Source: DAIOEK01 sp036746315
GTDB taxonomy: Bacteria > Chloroflexota > Anaerolineae > Anaerolineales > Anaerolineaceae
DNA: 35,661 nt
Reading direction: 5' to 3'
NCBI GenBank assembly: GCA_036746315.1
Contig: DAIOEK010000029.1
Coordinates: forward strand, 1 to 35,661
Positions 7,882 through 15,572 of this stretch are shown here, piece by piece (the first letter of the stretch is position 1; every line of letters begins with the position of its first letter). The position numbers and the translations under genes are program-made. The notes beneath the pieces were generated by a model. The model searched no databases. It saw nothing but the letters and a program-made list of their open reading frames with translations, and had not been told where the DNA came from.

Positions 7882-8763
7882 GTGAAAAAAATATTATCGA
7901 ATCGTTTTTTCAGACGACAGATTTGGATACGGAAGATCGTTCAGGCATTTTTCTTTATTCTGATCGCTTTCATTGCAATCAATCATACGCTGGTTGAAGC
8001 AGGTAAGGGAATTCCTTTTCTGGCGAGTGCATCGCTGCATGCGCTCTGCCCGTTTGGTGGCGTAGTGTCAATTTATCAATTTATCACTTCAGGCACTTTC
8101 GTACAAAAAATCCATGAGTCTTCATTTGTACTCATGATAATTGGTTTTATTCTGGCTATATTATTTGGCCCGGTGTTTTGCGGTTGGGTGTGCCCATTTG
8201 GAACAATTCAAGAATGGTTCGCCGGGCTGGGCAGAAAACTGTTCAGGCGGAAGCGATACAATCATTTCATTCCGGAAAAGGTTGACAAAGTTCTTCGCTA
8301 TATGCGGTACCTGGTTCTGGCGTGGATTCTTTACATGACGGCAACTTCGGCAACGTTGTTTTTCGCAGATTATGACCCTTATTTCGCGCTGTTCAATTTT
8401 TGGACCGGAGAGGTTGCCATCGGCGGTTTGATCGTGCTGGGTGTCACCCTGGTGGCTTCGCTGTTTGTGGAACGCCCCTGGTGTAAATATGCCTGTCCTT
8501 ATGGCGCGGTGCTGGGAATAAGTAATCTCATTCGCGTGTTTGGTGTTCGCCGTGTATCAGCTACATGCCGGATGGACGGCGCCTGTGATATCACCTGTCC
8601 GATGAACATAAATGTCAGTTCCAAATCGATTGTTCGGGATCATCAATGCATCTCATGCCTGGAATGCACATCCGAAGCACACTGTCCCGTGGCAGGTACG
8701 GTTATATTTGCTTCAAGCCACCCACAAAGCAATTCAATAAACATTCAAAAGGCAGGTAAATAA
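7882..8763 (+). CDS. NapH/CcoG-like membrane protein with 4Fe-4S clusters
   Basis: A 293-aa integral membrane iron-sulfur protein. About four or five membrane segments (roughly 19-38, 82-98, 142-161 and 176-196) surround paired CX3CP motifs: C100/C104 (CGWVCPFG) and C201/C205 (CKYACPYG). A C-terminal ferredoxin-like domain carries C229, C235, C239 and the run C256-C259-C262-C268, enough for two [4Fe-4S] clusters. This is the NapH/NosR-C/CcoG superfamily of quinol-linked electron carriers. I choose GTG 7882 because GGAGG (7871-7875) lies 6 nt upstream; an ATG at 7876 would sit directly on that site. It overlaps no neighbour and is followed after 1 nt by its partner gene. Electron transfer is the family role; the donor and acceptor are unknown here. 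Confidence 0.88.
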   Translation: MKKILSNRFFRRQIWIRKIVQAFFFILIAFIAINHTLVEAGKGIPFLASASLHALCPFGGVVSIYQFITSGTFVQKIHESSFVLMIIGFILAILFGPVFCGWVCPFGTIQEWFAGLGRKLFRRKRYNHFIPEKVDKVLRYMRYLVLAWILYMTATSATLFFADYDPYFALFNFWTGEVAIGGLIVLGVTLVASLFVERPWCKYACPYGAVLGISNLIRVFGVRRVSATCRMDGACDITCPMNINVSSKSIVRDHQCISCLECTSEAHCPVAGTVIFASSHPQSNSINIQKAGK

Positions 8764-8764
8764 T

Positions 8765-9553
8765 ATGCGACTTAATTCATTTATGTTGGCAACTGCGGTA
8801 TTCGTAATTTTATTTGGTGGTATTGGTGTGAGCACCGCTTTGAACTACTGGCAAACTGAAACAAGTAAAATTCCGGTTAAATATGAAGAAGGTGCAGCAG
8901 CTGGCCAATACAATCCTGCAGATATTCGTGGCTCTTATACTTTTGGCGATGTGAGTGATTTATTCAACATCCCGCTTGAAGACTTGCAGGTAGCCTTCCG
9001 GTTACCATCTGAGGCTGATGTCGCTACGTTTTCATTAAAATCATTGGAAGAACTGTATACTGACTTGCCAGTAGAGATGGGGACCAGTGCCGTCAGGATG
9101 TTCACGGCATTCTACAACGGCTTACCCTACGACCTGACTTCGGCAGAAGAGAGCAGTTTGTTCCCGGAAGCTGCAGATATTCTGCGCGAGAAGGGATCGA
9201 TGTTGCCTGAGCAGAGTGCCTATCTGGAGAATCACACATTATCTTTGGATAATATGGACGCACAACAGGTCGATGCTACGCCGGTAATGAACGATGTACA
9301 GACCGCTGCGGCACCAACCCCGGTTGAAAATACTACCCAGTCAACTACAGCTGCCACAGAGCATTCCATCACCGGCAAGACTACCTTCCAGGAATTATTG
9401 GATTGGGGCCTTTCTGCAGAGACCATATCTGCGATACTACAAGAGCAAATGCCCGCATCCAACTTAATCATCAAAGATTATCTATCCAGCAAAGGTCTCG
9501 AATTTTCCACCATCAAAACAGCCTTGCAAGCTGAAATAGACAAATTACCCTGA
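8765..9553 (+). CDS. Membrane-anchored repeat protein of unknown function, partner of the Fe-S protein
   Basis: I do not recognise a named family. The 262 aa start with a single membrane anchor or uncleaved signal (about residues 7-26). Two copies of a short helical motif follow: residues 53-81 (IRGSYTFGDVSDLFNIPLED...) and 202-230 (ITGKTTFQELLDWGLSAETI...). They share the pattern I-x-G-x-x-TF, then a helix ending in LP or MP. Between them is an acidic helical stretch (82-160) and a Thr/Ala-rich linker (about 164-200). There are no cysteines or CXXCH motifs, so it binds neither heme c nor Fe-S. It starts right after the Fe-S membrane protein and ends at a terminator, so the two form a two-gene operon and probably one membrane complex. 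Confidence 0.8.
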   Translation: MRLNSFMLATAVFVILFGGIGVSTALNYWQTETSKIPVKYEEGAAAGQYNPADIRGSYTFGDVSDLFNIPLEDLQVAFRLPSEADVATFSLKSLEELYTDLPVEMGTSAVRMFTAFYNGLPYDLTSAEESSLFPEAADILREKGSMLPEQSAYLENHTLSLDNMDAQQVDATPVMNDVQTAAAPTPVENTTQSTTAATEHSITGKTTFQELLDWGLSAETISAILQEQMPASNLIIKDYLSSKGLEFSTIKTALQAEIDKLP

Positions 9554-9573
9554 CTGTGATCAGGCGAAGCCCG

Positions 9574-9610
9574 AGAGGATGCCAGTTTCTTTGTGGCATC
9601 CTCTTTTCTT
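9574..9610 (+). terminator. Terminator after the Fe-S/repeat-protein operon
   Basis: An 11-bp perfect stem, AGAGGATGCCA (9574-9584) and its complement (9594-9604), has a 9-nt loop and is followed by a T-rich tract (TTTTCTT). It has the form of a classical intrinsic terminator. Confidence 0.88.
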
Positions 9611-9632
9611 ATCCAGCAGCGCGGTTTTTTCA

Positions 9633-9642
9633 TGGGTATAAT
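9633..9642 (+). promoter_or_regulatory. Candidate -10 region of the lar operon
   Basis: TGGGTATAAT contains a consensus TATAAT at 9637-9642, placing the transcription start about 17 nt before the larB ATG. No good -35 box is visible 17 nt upstream. The same ATGGGTATAATT string precedes the deoxynucleoside kinase gene on the minus strand. Confidence 0.45.
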
Positions 9643-9666
9643 TACGCTACTTTATCACAATAGGTT

Positions 9667-10458
9667 ATGCAAATGAAGAGTGAGTATCAGGAACAAATAC
9701 TAAACATATTACAGGATTACAAAAGTAATAATTTGAACGTCGACCAGGCTCAGGATGCGATAAAGAGACTGCTGGACGTTAACATAGAAGACTACGCCAA
9801 TCTGGACTATCATCGCCAGGAACGGACAGGAATTCCGGAAGTAATCTATGCAGAAGGAAAGACTGCCGGACAGGTTGCCGGAATTTTTACAAAACTCGCT
9901 GCGATAAATTCAGCAGTGATAGCCACCCGGGTTCCCGCTGCCATGTACGCAGAAATTCAACACCTGTTGGGGAATGCTGAATACAATACGGAAACACGCT
10001 TGTTGATCCAACGACCACCGGCAATGCCGGAAATGCATCCAGGGATCGCGGTGATTACTGCCGGAACATCAGATATTCCCGTGGCAGAAGAAGCAGCCAT
10101 TACTGCGGAACTGATGGGGAACAGTGTCGAGCGCATTTTTGATGTCGGCGTAGCCGGTGTTCATCGTCTGTTTCATCGATTGAATGATCTTCGAAAAGCG
10201 AATGTCATTGTCGTAACTGCGGGAATGGAAGGCGCATTGCCATCCGTTGTCGGCGGATTGGTCAGCGCTCCCATTATTGCGCTACCGACCAGCATTGGGT
10301 ACGGGGCAAGCTTTGGTGGTGTTGCCGCCCTGTTGGGGATGTTGAATAGTTGTTCCCCGGGGATTGCCGCGGTAAACATCGATAACGGTTTTGGGGCTGG
10401 TTGTATGGCAGCCAAGATCAATGCCTTGAGGTGGCAGCAGGATAATGCAGAATCATAA
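9667..10458 (+). CDS. larB: LarB, nickel-pincer cofactor biosynthesis (carboxylase/hydrolase)
   Basis: First enzyme of nickel-pincer nucleotide synthesis: it carboxylates the pyridinium ring of nicotinic acid adenine dinucleotide and hydrolyses the phosphoanhydride to release AMP. The 263 aa show the family signature RTGIPEVIYAEGKT (residues 53-66) and a C-terminal PurE-like domain (about 120-260) with ITAGTSDIPVAEEA, VVTAGMEGALPSVVGG and NIDNGFGAG. The start could be ATG 9667 or ATG 9673, with little to choose between them. It overlaps larE by 14 nt and heads larB-larE-larC. LarB is cytoplasmic and usually near 250 aa, so this one is full length. Confidence 0.95.
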   Translation: MQMKSEYQEQILNILQDYKSNNLNVDQAQDAIKRLLDVNIEDYANLDYHRQERTGIPEVIYAEGKTAGQVAGIFTKLAAINSAVIATRVPAAMYAEIQHLLGNAEYNTETRLLIQRPPAMPEMHPGIAVITAGTSDIPVAEEAAITAELMGNSVERIFDVGVAGVHRLFHRLNDLRKANVIVVTAGMEGALPSVVGGLVSAPIIALPTSIGYGASFGGVAALLGMLNSCSPGIAAVNIDNGFGAGCMAAKINALRWQQDNAES

Positions 10459-11308
10459 TCCGTGCCGCACCATATTGGAGCAGATCACTAACGTGGGCGT
10501 GTCAGATGCTTTACTCAAAAAGGCAGAGATACTGACCGATCTGGCTTGCAGTTATCCATCCGCGCTGGTGGCGTATTCCGGCGGGGTGGACAGTACTTTT
10601 CTGGCGTATTGGGTATTTTGCTACCTGGGCGAACGGATGCAGGCAGTCACTGTCCGTTCAAGTATCGAAAGCCCAGATCAACTGGAATTTGCAGAACAGA
10701 CCGCCCGCCAGCTGCGTATTCCGCAGATGCAGCTCGAGTATGACAGCCTGTTAAATCCACTGATCCGCTCCAATCCGGTGGATCGTTGCTTTCATTGTAA
10801 ATTGAGCATTCTGACCCTGATCGGAGGGTATGCCCATAACCATGGGTATGCAGTGATCATGGAGGGACAGAATGTGGATGATCTGGGCGATTACCGCCCG
10901 GGCAGGGAAGCAGTCCGGCAAAGCGGCACACTCAGCCCGCTGATGGAGTGCGGCTTTACCAAGAGCGATATCCGGCTGCTTTCCAGGATTCTGGGTTTGC
11001 CTACCTGGAATATACCCAGCAGCCCATGCCTTGCCACCAGAATACCATATGGCCTTCCCTTGGATAGAGGAAAGCTTGTGCAGATCGATGCCGGAGAAAG
11101 ATATTTGCGTGAACGTGGTTTTCAACAGGTGCGGATTCGCTGGACTCCAGGTAAATGTTCCGTTGAAGTGGGCGAAAATGAAATTGCAAAGTACAGGGTG
11201 GAGGAAGCAGAAATCAAAAAAACACTACAAGAGATCGGCTTGCCTGAAGCAGAAGTTGATCCGCGCGGGTATCGACAGGGGAGCTTGAACGAAGGGATAA
11301 CCAAATGA
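10445..11308 (+). CDS. larE: LarE, ATP-dependent sulfur transferase for the nickel-pincer cofactor
   Basis: Adenylates the LarB product and converts its carboxylates to thiocarboxylates. The 287 aa belong to the PP-loop ATP pyrophosphatase superfamily, with the loop SGGVDS at residues 45-50. Cysteines lie at C115 and C118 (DRCFHCK) and at C195 in PSSPCLATR. By position C195 is the likely counterpart of the sacrificial cysteine of Lactobacillus LarE. Some LarE proteins use a [4Fe-4S] cluster held by three cysteines instead of sacrificing one. The set C115/C118/C195 would allow that, but I cannot decide from the sequence. It overlaps larB by 14 nt and larC by 4 nt (ATGA), so the three are tightly coupled. 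Confidence 0.94.
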   Translation: MQNHNPCRTILEQITNVGVSDALLKKAEILTDLACSYPSALVAYSGGVDSTFLAYWVFCYLGERMQAVTVRSSIESPDQLEFAEQTARQLRIPQMQLEYDSLLNPLIRSNPVDRCFHCKLSILTLIGGYAHNHGYAVIMEGQNVDDLGDYRPGREAVRQSGTLSPLMECGFTKSDIRLLSRILGLPTWNIPSSPCLATRIPYGLPLDRGKLVQIDAGERYLRERGFQQVRIRWTPGKCSVEVGENEIAKYRVEEAEIKKTLQEIGLPEAEVDPRGYRQGSLNEGITK

Positions 11309-12504
11309 GGGCATTATATTGTGATTGTTTTTCCGGTGTCAGCGGCGATATGCTGCTGGGCGCAATGGTGGATGCAGGCTTACCGCTGGCTACGCTGCAT
11401 GGAGAATTGTCAAAACTTGGCTTGGCTGAGTACAGTCAGGTGAAAGTTGACGAGGTAAACAAACAGGGAATGCGCGCAGCATTGCTGCGTTTTGAACTGA
11501 ATGGTGATGATGAAGAACATCACCACCATCATGGGCAAGATCATGTACATTGCCGCCACCTGTCGGACATCACAACACTTATACAGACCAGTGACCTGTC
11601 AGAGCGGGTGAAGCAAACCTCAGTACGTGTGTTTAAGCGGCTGGCTGAAGCGGAAGCCAGGGTGCATGGCACTCCGCTGGAACAGGTTCATTTCCATGAA
11701 GTTGGAGCTGTGGATTCAATCCTCGACATTTGTGGAATTATGATCGGTCTGGATTATTTTCAGATCGATCGCGTGTTTTCTGCTCCGCTACCGGTGGGTG
11801 GTGGAACAGTGCAAACCAGCCACGGCGTCCTCCCAGTACCAGCTCCTGCCACGCTGGCGTTGATGCAAATGGTTTCCGCACCGACTGTACCTTCCTCTGC
11901 CCAGGTAGAGCAGGTTACCCCAACCGGTATGGCGATTCTGGCAGAATTTGCCGATTTTGCCCGCCCGGAAATGAGCATTGAGCAGGTGGGGGTAGGGGCG
12001 GGAGTGAGTGATCTTCCTTGGGCTAATATTTTGAGGGTGGTTATTGGGGACTTAACCGGCAGGCAATCCACGCATGTCGTAATTGAGACCAATCTCGATG
12101 ATATGACTCCGCAGTTACTGGGCAATTTGATGCCAAAGCTGTTGGATGCAGGTGCGTTGGATGTTTACTTCACTGCGATCCAAATGAAGAAAAATCGTCC
12201 GGGCACCCAGTTGAGTGTGATCGCCTGCCAGGCAGACGAAACCCGCCTGGCAGATATGCTGCTGCGCGAAACGTCCACGTTTGGGGTGCGGATCCATCCT
12301 GTGCACCGTATGGAAGCAGAACGAACCGTCCGCGAGGTGCAAACTTCACTGGGAATTATCCGAGTAAAGGACAAGATACTGGATGGCAGGGTGGTTCATT
12401 CCTACCCGGAATATGCAGATTGTGCCCGCATCGCCGCCGAAAAGGATATTCCGTTGCAACGTGTAATGAATGTAATTATTTCCCAGTTACCCACGCCGGA
12501 ATAA
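11305..12504 (+). CDS. larC: LarC, nickel insertase for the pincer cofactor (single uninterrupted gene)
   Basis: CTP-dependent cyclometallase that inserts nickel into the thiolated pyridinium nucleotide. The 399 aa start with the family signature MRALYCDCFSGVSGDMLLGA and contain a His-rich loop at about 72-85 (HHHHHGQDHVHCRH), a plausible nickel store. Conserved HFHEVGAVDSILDI and VIETNLDDMTPQ segments follow. In Lactobacillus plantarum LarC is split into larC1/larC2 and needs a programmed frameshift; here it is one continuous frame. The ATG overlaps the larE stop. It is the last gene of the lar operon and converges with the Fur-family gene, with a hairpin between them. Confidence 0.95.
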   Translation: MRALYCDCFSGVSGDMLLGAMVDAGLPLATLHGELSKLGLAEYSQVKVDEVNKQGMRAALLRFELNGDDEEHHHHHGQDHVHCRHLSDITTLIQTSDLSERVKQTSVRVFKRLAEAEARVHGTPLEQVHFHEVGAVDSILDICGIMIGLDYFQIDRVFSAPLPVGGGTVQTSHGVLPVPAPATLALMQMVSAPTVPSSAQVEQVTPTGMAILAEFADFARPEMSIEQVGVGAGVSDLPWANILRVVIGDLTGRQSTHVVIETNLDDMTPQLLGNLMPKLLDAGALDVYFTAIQMKKNRPGTQLSVIACQADETRLADMLLRETSTFGVRIHPVHRMEAERTVREVQTSLGIIRVKDKILDGRVVHSYPEYADCARIAAEKDIPLQRVMNVIISQLPTPE

Positions 12505-12536
12505 AGGGGAGAGGAAGTTCTTGGAGTCTGGCAAAT

Positions 12537-12563
12537 CCGTGCGGCTATATACCTGCCGTACGG
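12537..12563. terminator. Hairpin between convergent larC and the Fur-family gene
   Basis: A 9-bp stem with one G-U pair (12537-12545 with 12555-12563) and a TATATACCT loop lies in the 63-bp gap between convergent stops. T tracts on both sides are poor, so termination efficiency is uncertain, but position and stability suggest a shared terminator. Confidence 0.45.
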
Positions 12564-12567
12564 TTGG

Positions 12568-12948
12568 TTAAGATTCCTGACAATCCTGGCAAATGCCAAA
12601 CAGCACCAGATGGTTGGTGGTTATCGTGAAATTGGAGGCAAGTTCGATCTTTGACAGGAAACTGCGGACTTCTTGGTCATCGAGGGTAAGTATCTTTCCA
12701 CAATTCTGACAGACAATATGGTGGTGAATTTCCTGACCGACAATTTCGTAAACTTCCGCACCCAACCCCATATCGGAAACCGACACTTTGCCATTTTTTA
12801 CCAGCCTTTCGAGGGAGCGATATACGGTGGATGGGTTGATGGCAGGCAAACGATCTTTTACTTTTTCAAAGATCTGCTGTGATGTCAAATGATGATGATC
12901 GGTGGATAGTAATTCCACAATTACCAGGTCTGCGGAAGAGGTTTTCAT
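12568..12948 (-). CDS. Fur-family metal-responsive regulator (nickel sensor candidate)
   Basis: A 126-aa Fur/Zur/Nur/PerR-family repressor. The start is ATG 12948, with GGAG 5 nt upstream; the 6-codon longer form lacks a ribosome site. An N-terminal winged helix (about 1-60, NPSTVYRSLERLV recognition helix) is followed by a dimerisation domain with HHH at 75-77, the structural zinc pairs C80/C83 (CQNC) and C120/C123 (CQDC), and H113. The subfamily cannot be fixed from sequence alone. Its place between a nickel-cofactor operon and a Ni/Co importer suggests a nickel-responsive (Nur-like) role, but zinc or iron sensing is possible. It diverges from cbiM over a 96-bp region rich in palindromes. 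Confidence 0.9.
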   Translation of the reverse strand: MKTSSADLVIVELLSTDHHHLTSQQIFEKVKDRLPAINPSTVYRSLERLVKNGKVSVSDMGLGAEVYEIVGQEIHHHIVCQNCGKILTLDDQEVRSFLSKIELASNFTITTNHLVLFGICQDCQES

Positions 12949-12962
12949 AGAAACTCCATAAC

Positions 12963-12998
12963 GCAATTAATTGCATATAATATAAATCGCATTATAAT
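12963..12998 (+). promoter_or_regulatory. cbiM promoter overlapped by a perfect palindrome (candidate Fur-family operator)
   Basis: TTGCAT (12971-12976) and TATAAT (12993-12998) are 16 nt apart and form a promoter towards cbiM. The perfect 12-bp palindrome GCAATTAATTGC (12963-12974) covers the -35 box. A second inverted pair, TATAAT/ATTATA (12976-12981 and 12991-12996), lies between -35 and -10. A repressor bound here would silence the importer and, being 15 nt from the regulator's start codon, probably the regulator too. Fur-family operators are AT-rich dyads of this general kind. Confidence 0.6.
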
Positions 12999-13044
12999 TA
13001 TATTGTTACCAAATTTATTTTAGCAAATTATTAGGAGGACGTCG

Positions 13045-13995
13045 ATGTTGTTTTCGCCTGTAAACTCTCAAAGTGCAATGCACATCCCGGATGGCTTTCT
13101 GTCCGTCACGGTTTCGGTGGTTTTCTGGGTGATATCCATTGTCGTAATCGGAATTGCCCTCAAGAAAGCCAACAAACAGATCAGCGAAAAAGATGTGCCG
13201 CTGATGGGCATTCTCGCGGCAGCCATTTTTGCCGGGCAAATGCTCAACTTTTCGGTAAGCGGCGGAACTTCCGGCCACCTGTTGGGGGCAGCCATTGCCA
13301 CCATTTTGCTTGGACCCTGGCAGGCAGTGTTGGTGATGACAACGGTGGTATCTGTGCAGGCGTTGGTGTTTCAAGATGGCGGCTTGATTGTGCTGGGAGC
13401 GAACTTGTTCAACATGGCGATTGTAGGTGTCTTCGTTGCAAACACCATTTACAGCCTGCTTAAGAATGTTCTAGCGAAAAAAACCTGGGGAATACTGGCT
13501 GCAGGTTTTATTGCCGCCTGGACATCCATCTTCATTGCATCCTTGTCCTGTGCAATACAACTGGCATTATCCGGTACTTCCCCAGCCAACATTGCCATCC
13601 CGGCGATGGCGATTATCCACGCCATTATCGGTATTGGCGAAGGATTGATTACAATAGGTGCGCTGGGTTTCATCTTGGCGTCCAGGAAGGAATTGATCAC
13701 TAAACTGGGAGCGGAGAAACAAGGTGGAAAAGGGCTTTTGGTCGTTGGCGGTTTGATTGCTCTGCTGCTGGCGGTTCTCTCCCCTCTTGCATCAAGCCAC
13801 CCAGATGGATTGGAATGGGTAGCCGAACAACACGGATTCCTTGAAGTTGCGCGCGATTCTTTTTATAATACCATTCCTGATTACACCATGCCGGGTATTT
13901 CTAGTCCCGCACTGGCAACGATCATTGCCGGTATCATTGGTGTATTGCTCGTATTTGTTGTGGCTTTTGGCGTCGCCCGGGCGGAGAGAAAGTAA
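13045..13995 (+). CDS. cbiM: CbiM/NikM substrate-binding component of an ECF nickel/cobalt importer, with C-terminal PDGLE domain
   Basis: Membrane S-component that captures Ni2+ or Co2+. In this family the metal is held by the N-terminal amine, His2 and His67. Counting from the internal MHIPDGF, the histidine of GTSGHLLGA is exactly residue 67. However, the strong ribosome site (AGGAGG, 13033-13038) serves an ATG at 13045, which adds eleven residues (MLFSPVNSQSA) before that methionine. Either the short leader is removed or translation starts at ATG 13078, which has no clear ribosome site. About six or seven membrane segments are followed by a linker (HPDGLEW, about 250) and a last membrane helix, the CbiN-like PDGLE module fused to CbiM. 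Total 316 aa. First gene of cbiMQO. Confidence 0.93.
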   Translation: MLFSPVNSQSAMHIPDGFLSVTVSVVFWVISIVVIGIALKKANKQISEKDVPLMGILAAAIFAGQMLNFSVSGGTSGHLLGAAIATILLGPWQAVLVMTTVVSVQALVFQDGGLIVLGANLFNMAIVGVFVANTIYSLLKNVLAKKTWGILAAGFIAAWTSIFIASLSCAIQLALSGTSPANIAIPAMAIIHAIIGIGEGLITIGALGFILASRKELITKLGAEKQGGKGLLVVGGLIALLLAVLSPLASSHPDGLEWVAEQHGFLEVARDSFYNTIPDYTMPGISSPALATIIAGIIGVLLVFVVAFGVARAERK

Positions 13996-14017
13996 TATTT
14001 ATTTAGGGCATTAAACA

Positions 14018-14803
14018 TTGTATTCGAACAATCAACAACAAATTCGCGCGAATACAGATGCAAGGGTGAAGATCGTTCTCACCCTTGTTTTTCTGTTATC
14101 GTTGAATTCATTGCCCCTCCAAGTCTGGCCAATTTACATCCTGTTCCTCTCCCTGTTGTATGCGTCCTCGCTTTTCCTGGGTGTGAAAATCGGCGAACTT
14201 CTCAATCGCTCTCTCGTTGCACTGCCCTTTGTAATCTCTGCATTTCCTCTCATTTTCGCCCGCGATGCATCTACCTTCATGCTGTTTCAGGGTCTGGGGT
14301 GGAGTATTCCCATCAGTTTGGATGGAATTCAAAAATTTACATCCACATTTGTCAAAGCCTGGATATCAGTTCAAGCCGCAAGTTTGCTAATGTTATCCAC
14401 CGCGATTCCCGATCTGATAAACGGATTGCATTATCTGAACGTGCCACAGATTTTCATCACAATTGCTATGTTAATGTGGCGTTATTTGAGTGTATTAGTC
14501 CATGAAGTGAATGCTATGATGACTGCCCGATCCAGCAGAAGCGGAGTTGCTTTGAAAAATAGACGGACAGGCGGCACGGTTTTCTGGCGGGCAAAAGTTA
14601 CCGGGGGAATGGCAGGGAGTCTGTTTATCCGCTCCATGGATCGAAGCGAACGGGTGTATGCCGCCATGCAGTCACGAGGTTATAATGGCAAACTTCCGGC
14701 TGTATTTTCCAAGCCGGTCAGCAGAACGTCCAGACTGCAAATTGTCGCCGGCGGAATGCTGTTGATTGCCTTGTGGTTATTTGGTATGCTGATCGGAGGA
14801 TAA
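14018..14803 (+). CDS. cbiQ: CbiQ/EcfT transmembrane component of the Ni/Co importer
   Basis: A 261-aa energy-coupling membrane protein that links the metal-binding CbiM to the ATPase. The best start is TTG 14018, with AGGG about 10 nt upstream. There is no ATG near the expected N-terminus; the next in-frame option is a GTG about 16 codons later. Hydrophobic segments lie at about 20-50, 65-82, 108-135 and 235-258. The cytoplasmic coupling helices contain the EcfT signature ERVYAAMQSRGY, whose Arg-Gly contacts the ATPase. It sits 22 nt after cbiM and 7 nt before cbiO, so the three genes form one operon. Confidence 0.92.
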   Translation: MYSNNQQQIRANTDARVKIVLTLVFLLSLNSLPLQVWPIYILFLSLLYASSLFLGVKIGELLNRSLVALPFVISAFPLIFARDASTFMLFQGLGWSIPISLDGIQKFTSTFVKAWISVQAASLLMLSTAIPDLINGLHYLNVPQIFITIAMLMWRYLSVLVHEVNAMMTARSSRSGVALKNRRTGGTVFWRAKVTGGMAGSLFIRSMDRSERVYAAMQSRGYNGKLPAVFSKPVSRTSRLQIVAGGMLLIALWLFGMLIGG

Positions 14804-14810
14804 TACATTG

Positions 14811-15506
14811 ATGCTGTCCATTGAAAACCTTTCCCATACCTATGCAGATGGTAAAGAAGCAATCAGAAATATTTCGTTGAGTATCCATGACGGAGAAAAA
14901 ATCTCCATCCTGGGCGCCAATGGGGCGGGAAAATCCACACTGCTGATGCATTTGAATGGAGTGCTGAGAGGTACAGGCAGGATCGTGGTAAATGGATTGG
15001 AGATGTGCAAAGAAAACTACGGCAAAATTCGTGCCCTGGTGGGAATTTTATTTCAAGACCCTGATGACCAGTTGTTCTCCTCCAGCGTGTATGACGATGT
15101 TGCCTATGGACCGATCTATCAGGGGCTAACCGAAGCAGAAATCCAGGAGAAAGTGGCGAACGCACTGGAGGCAGTACAGATGGCACAACTATCCGACAGG
15201 CATCCCTTCCACCTGAGTGGGGGAGAAAAGAAACGGGTTGCCATCGCAACGATACTGGCGATGGAACCGTCCATCTTGGTGTTGGATGAACCAACCGCTG
15301 GGCTGGATCCGCGCGCAAGACGCGAATTGATCGACTTGCTGGGCAGCCTGCCGCAGACTACGCTGGTTGCCACACATGACCTGGACCTGGCCGCGCGGTT
15401 AACTACACGTATTATTATTTTAAACCAGGGGTTGTTGGTTGCAGATGGGGAAGCAAAAACGATCTTGACCAATGAAGAAATTTTATTTTCGAATGGGCTG
15501 CTGTAA
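14811..15506 (+). CDS. cbiO: CbiO, ATPase of the ECF Ni/Co importer
   Basis: A 231-aa ABC ATPase that powers metal uptake. It has Walker A GANGAGKS (residues 35-42), the Q-loop FQDPDDQLFSSSVYDDVAYG typical of CbiO/EcfA, signature LSGGEKKR, Walker B ILVLDEP, and switch His in ATHDLD. GGAGGA ends 10 nt before ATG 14811; a TTG codon directly in front (14808) has better spacing and may be used instead, adding one residue. It is the last gene of cbiMQO and the only ATPase, so the pump probably uses a CbiO homodimer. No clear terminator is visible in the 66 nt before the RNase P RNA 3' end. Confidence 0.94.
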   Translation: MLSIENLSHTYADGKEAIRNISLSIHDGEKISILGANGAGKSTLLMHLNGVLRGTGRIVVNGLEMCKENYGKIRALVGILFQDPDDQLFSSSVYDDVAYGPIYQGLTEAEIQEKVANALEAVQMAQLSDRHPFHLSGGEKKRVAIATILAMEPSILVLDEPTAGLDPRARRELIDLLGSLPQTTLVATHDLDLAARLTTRIIILNQGLLVADGEAKTILTNEEILFSNGLL

Positions 15507-15572
15507 GTTATACGCGGTAAACTGGTTTCAGAAATATGCACGATGCCTTTACGTCATGGGATTAATAAGCTG

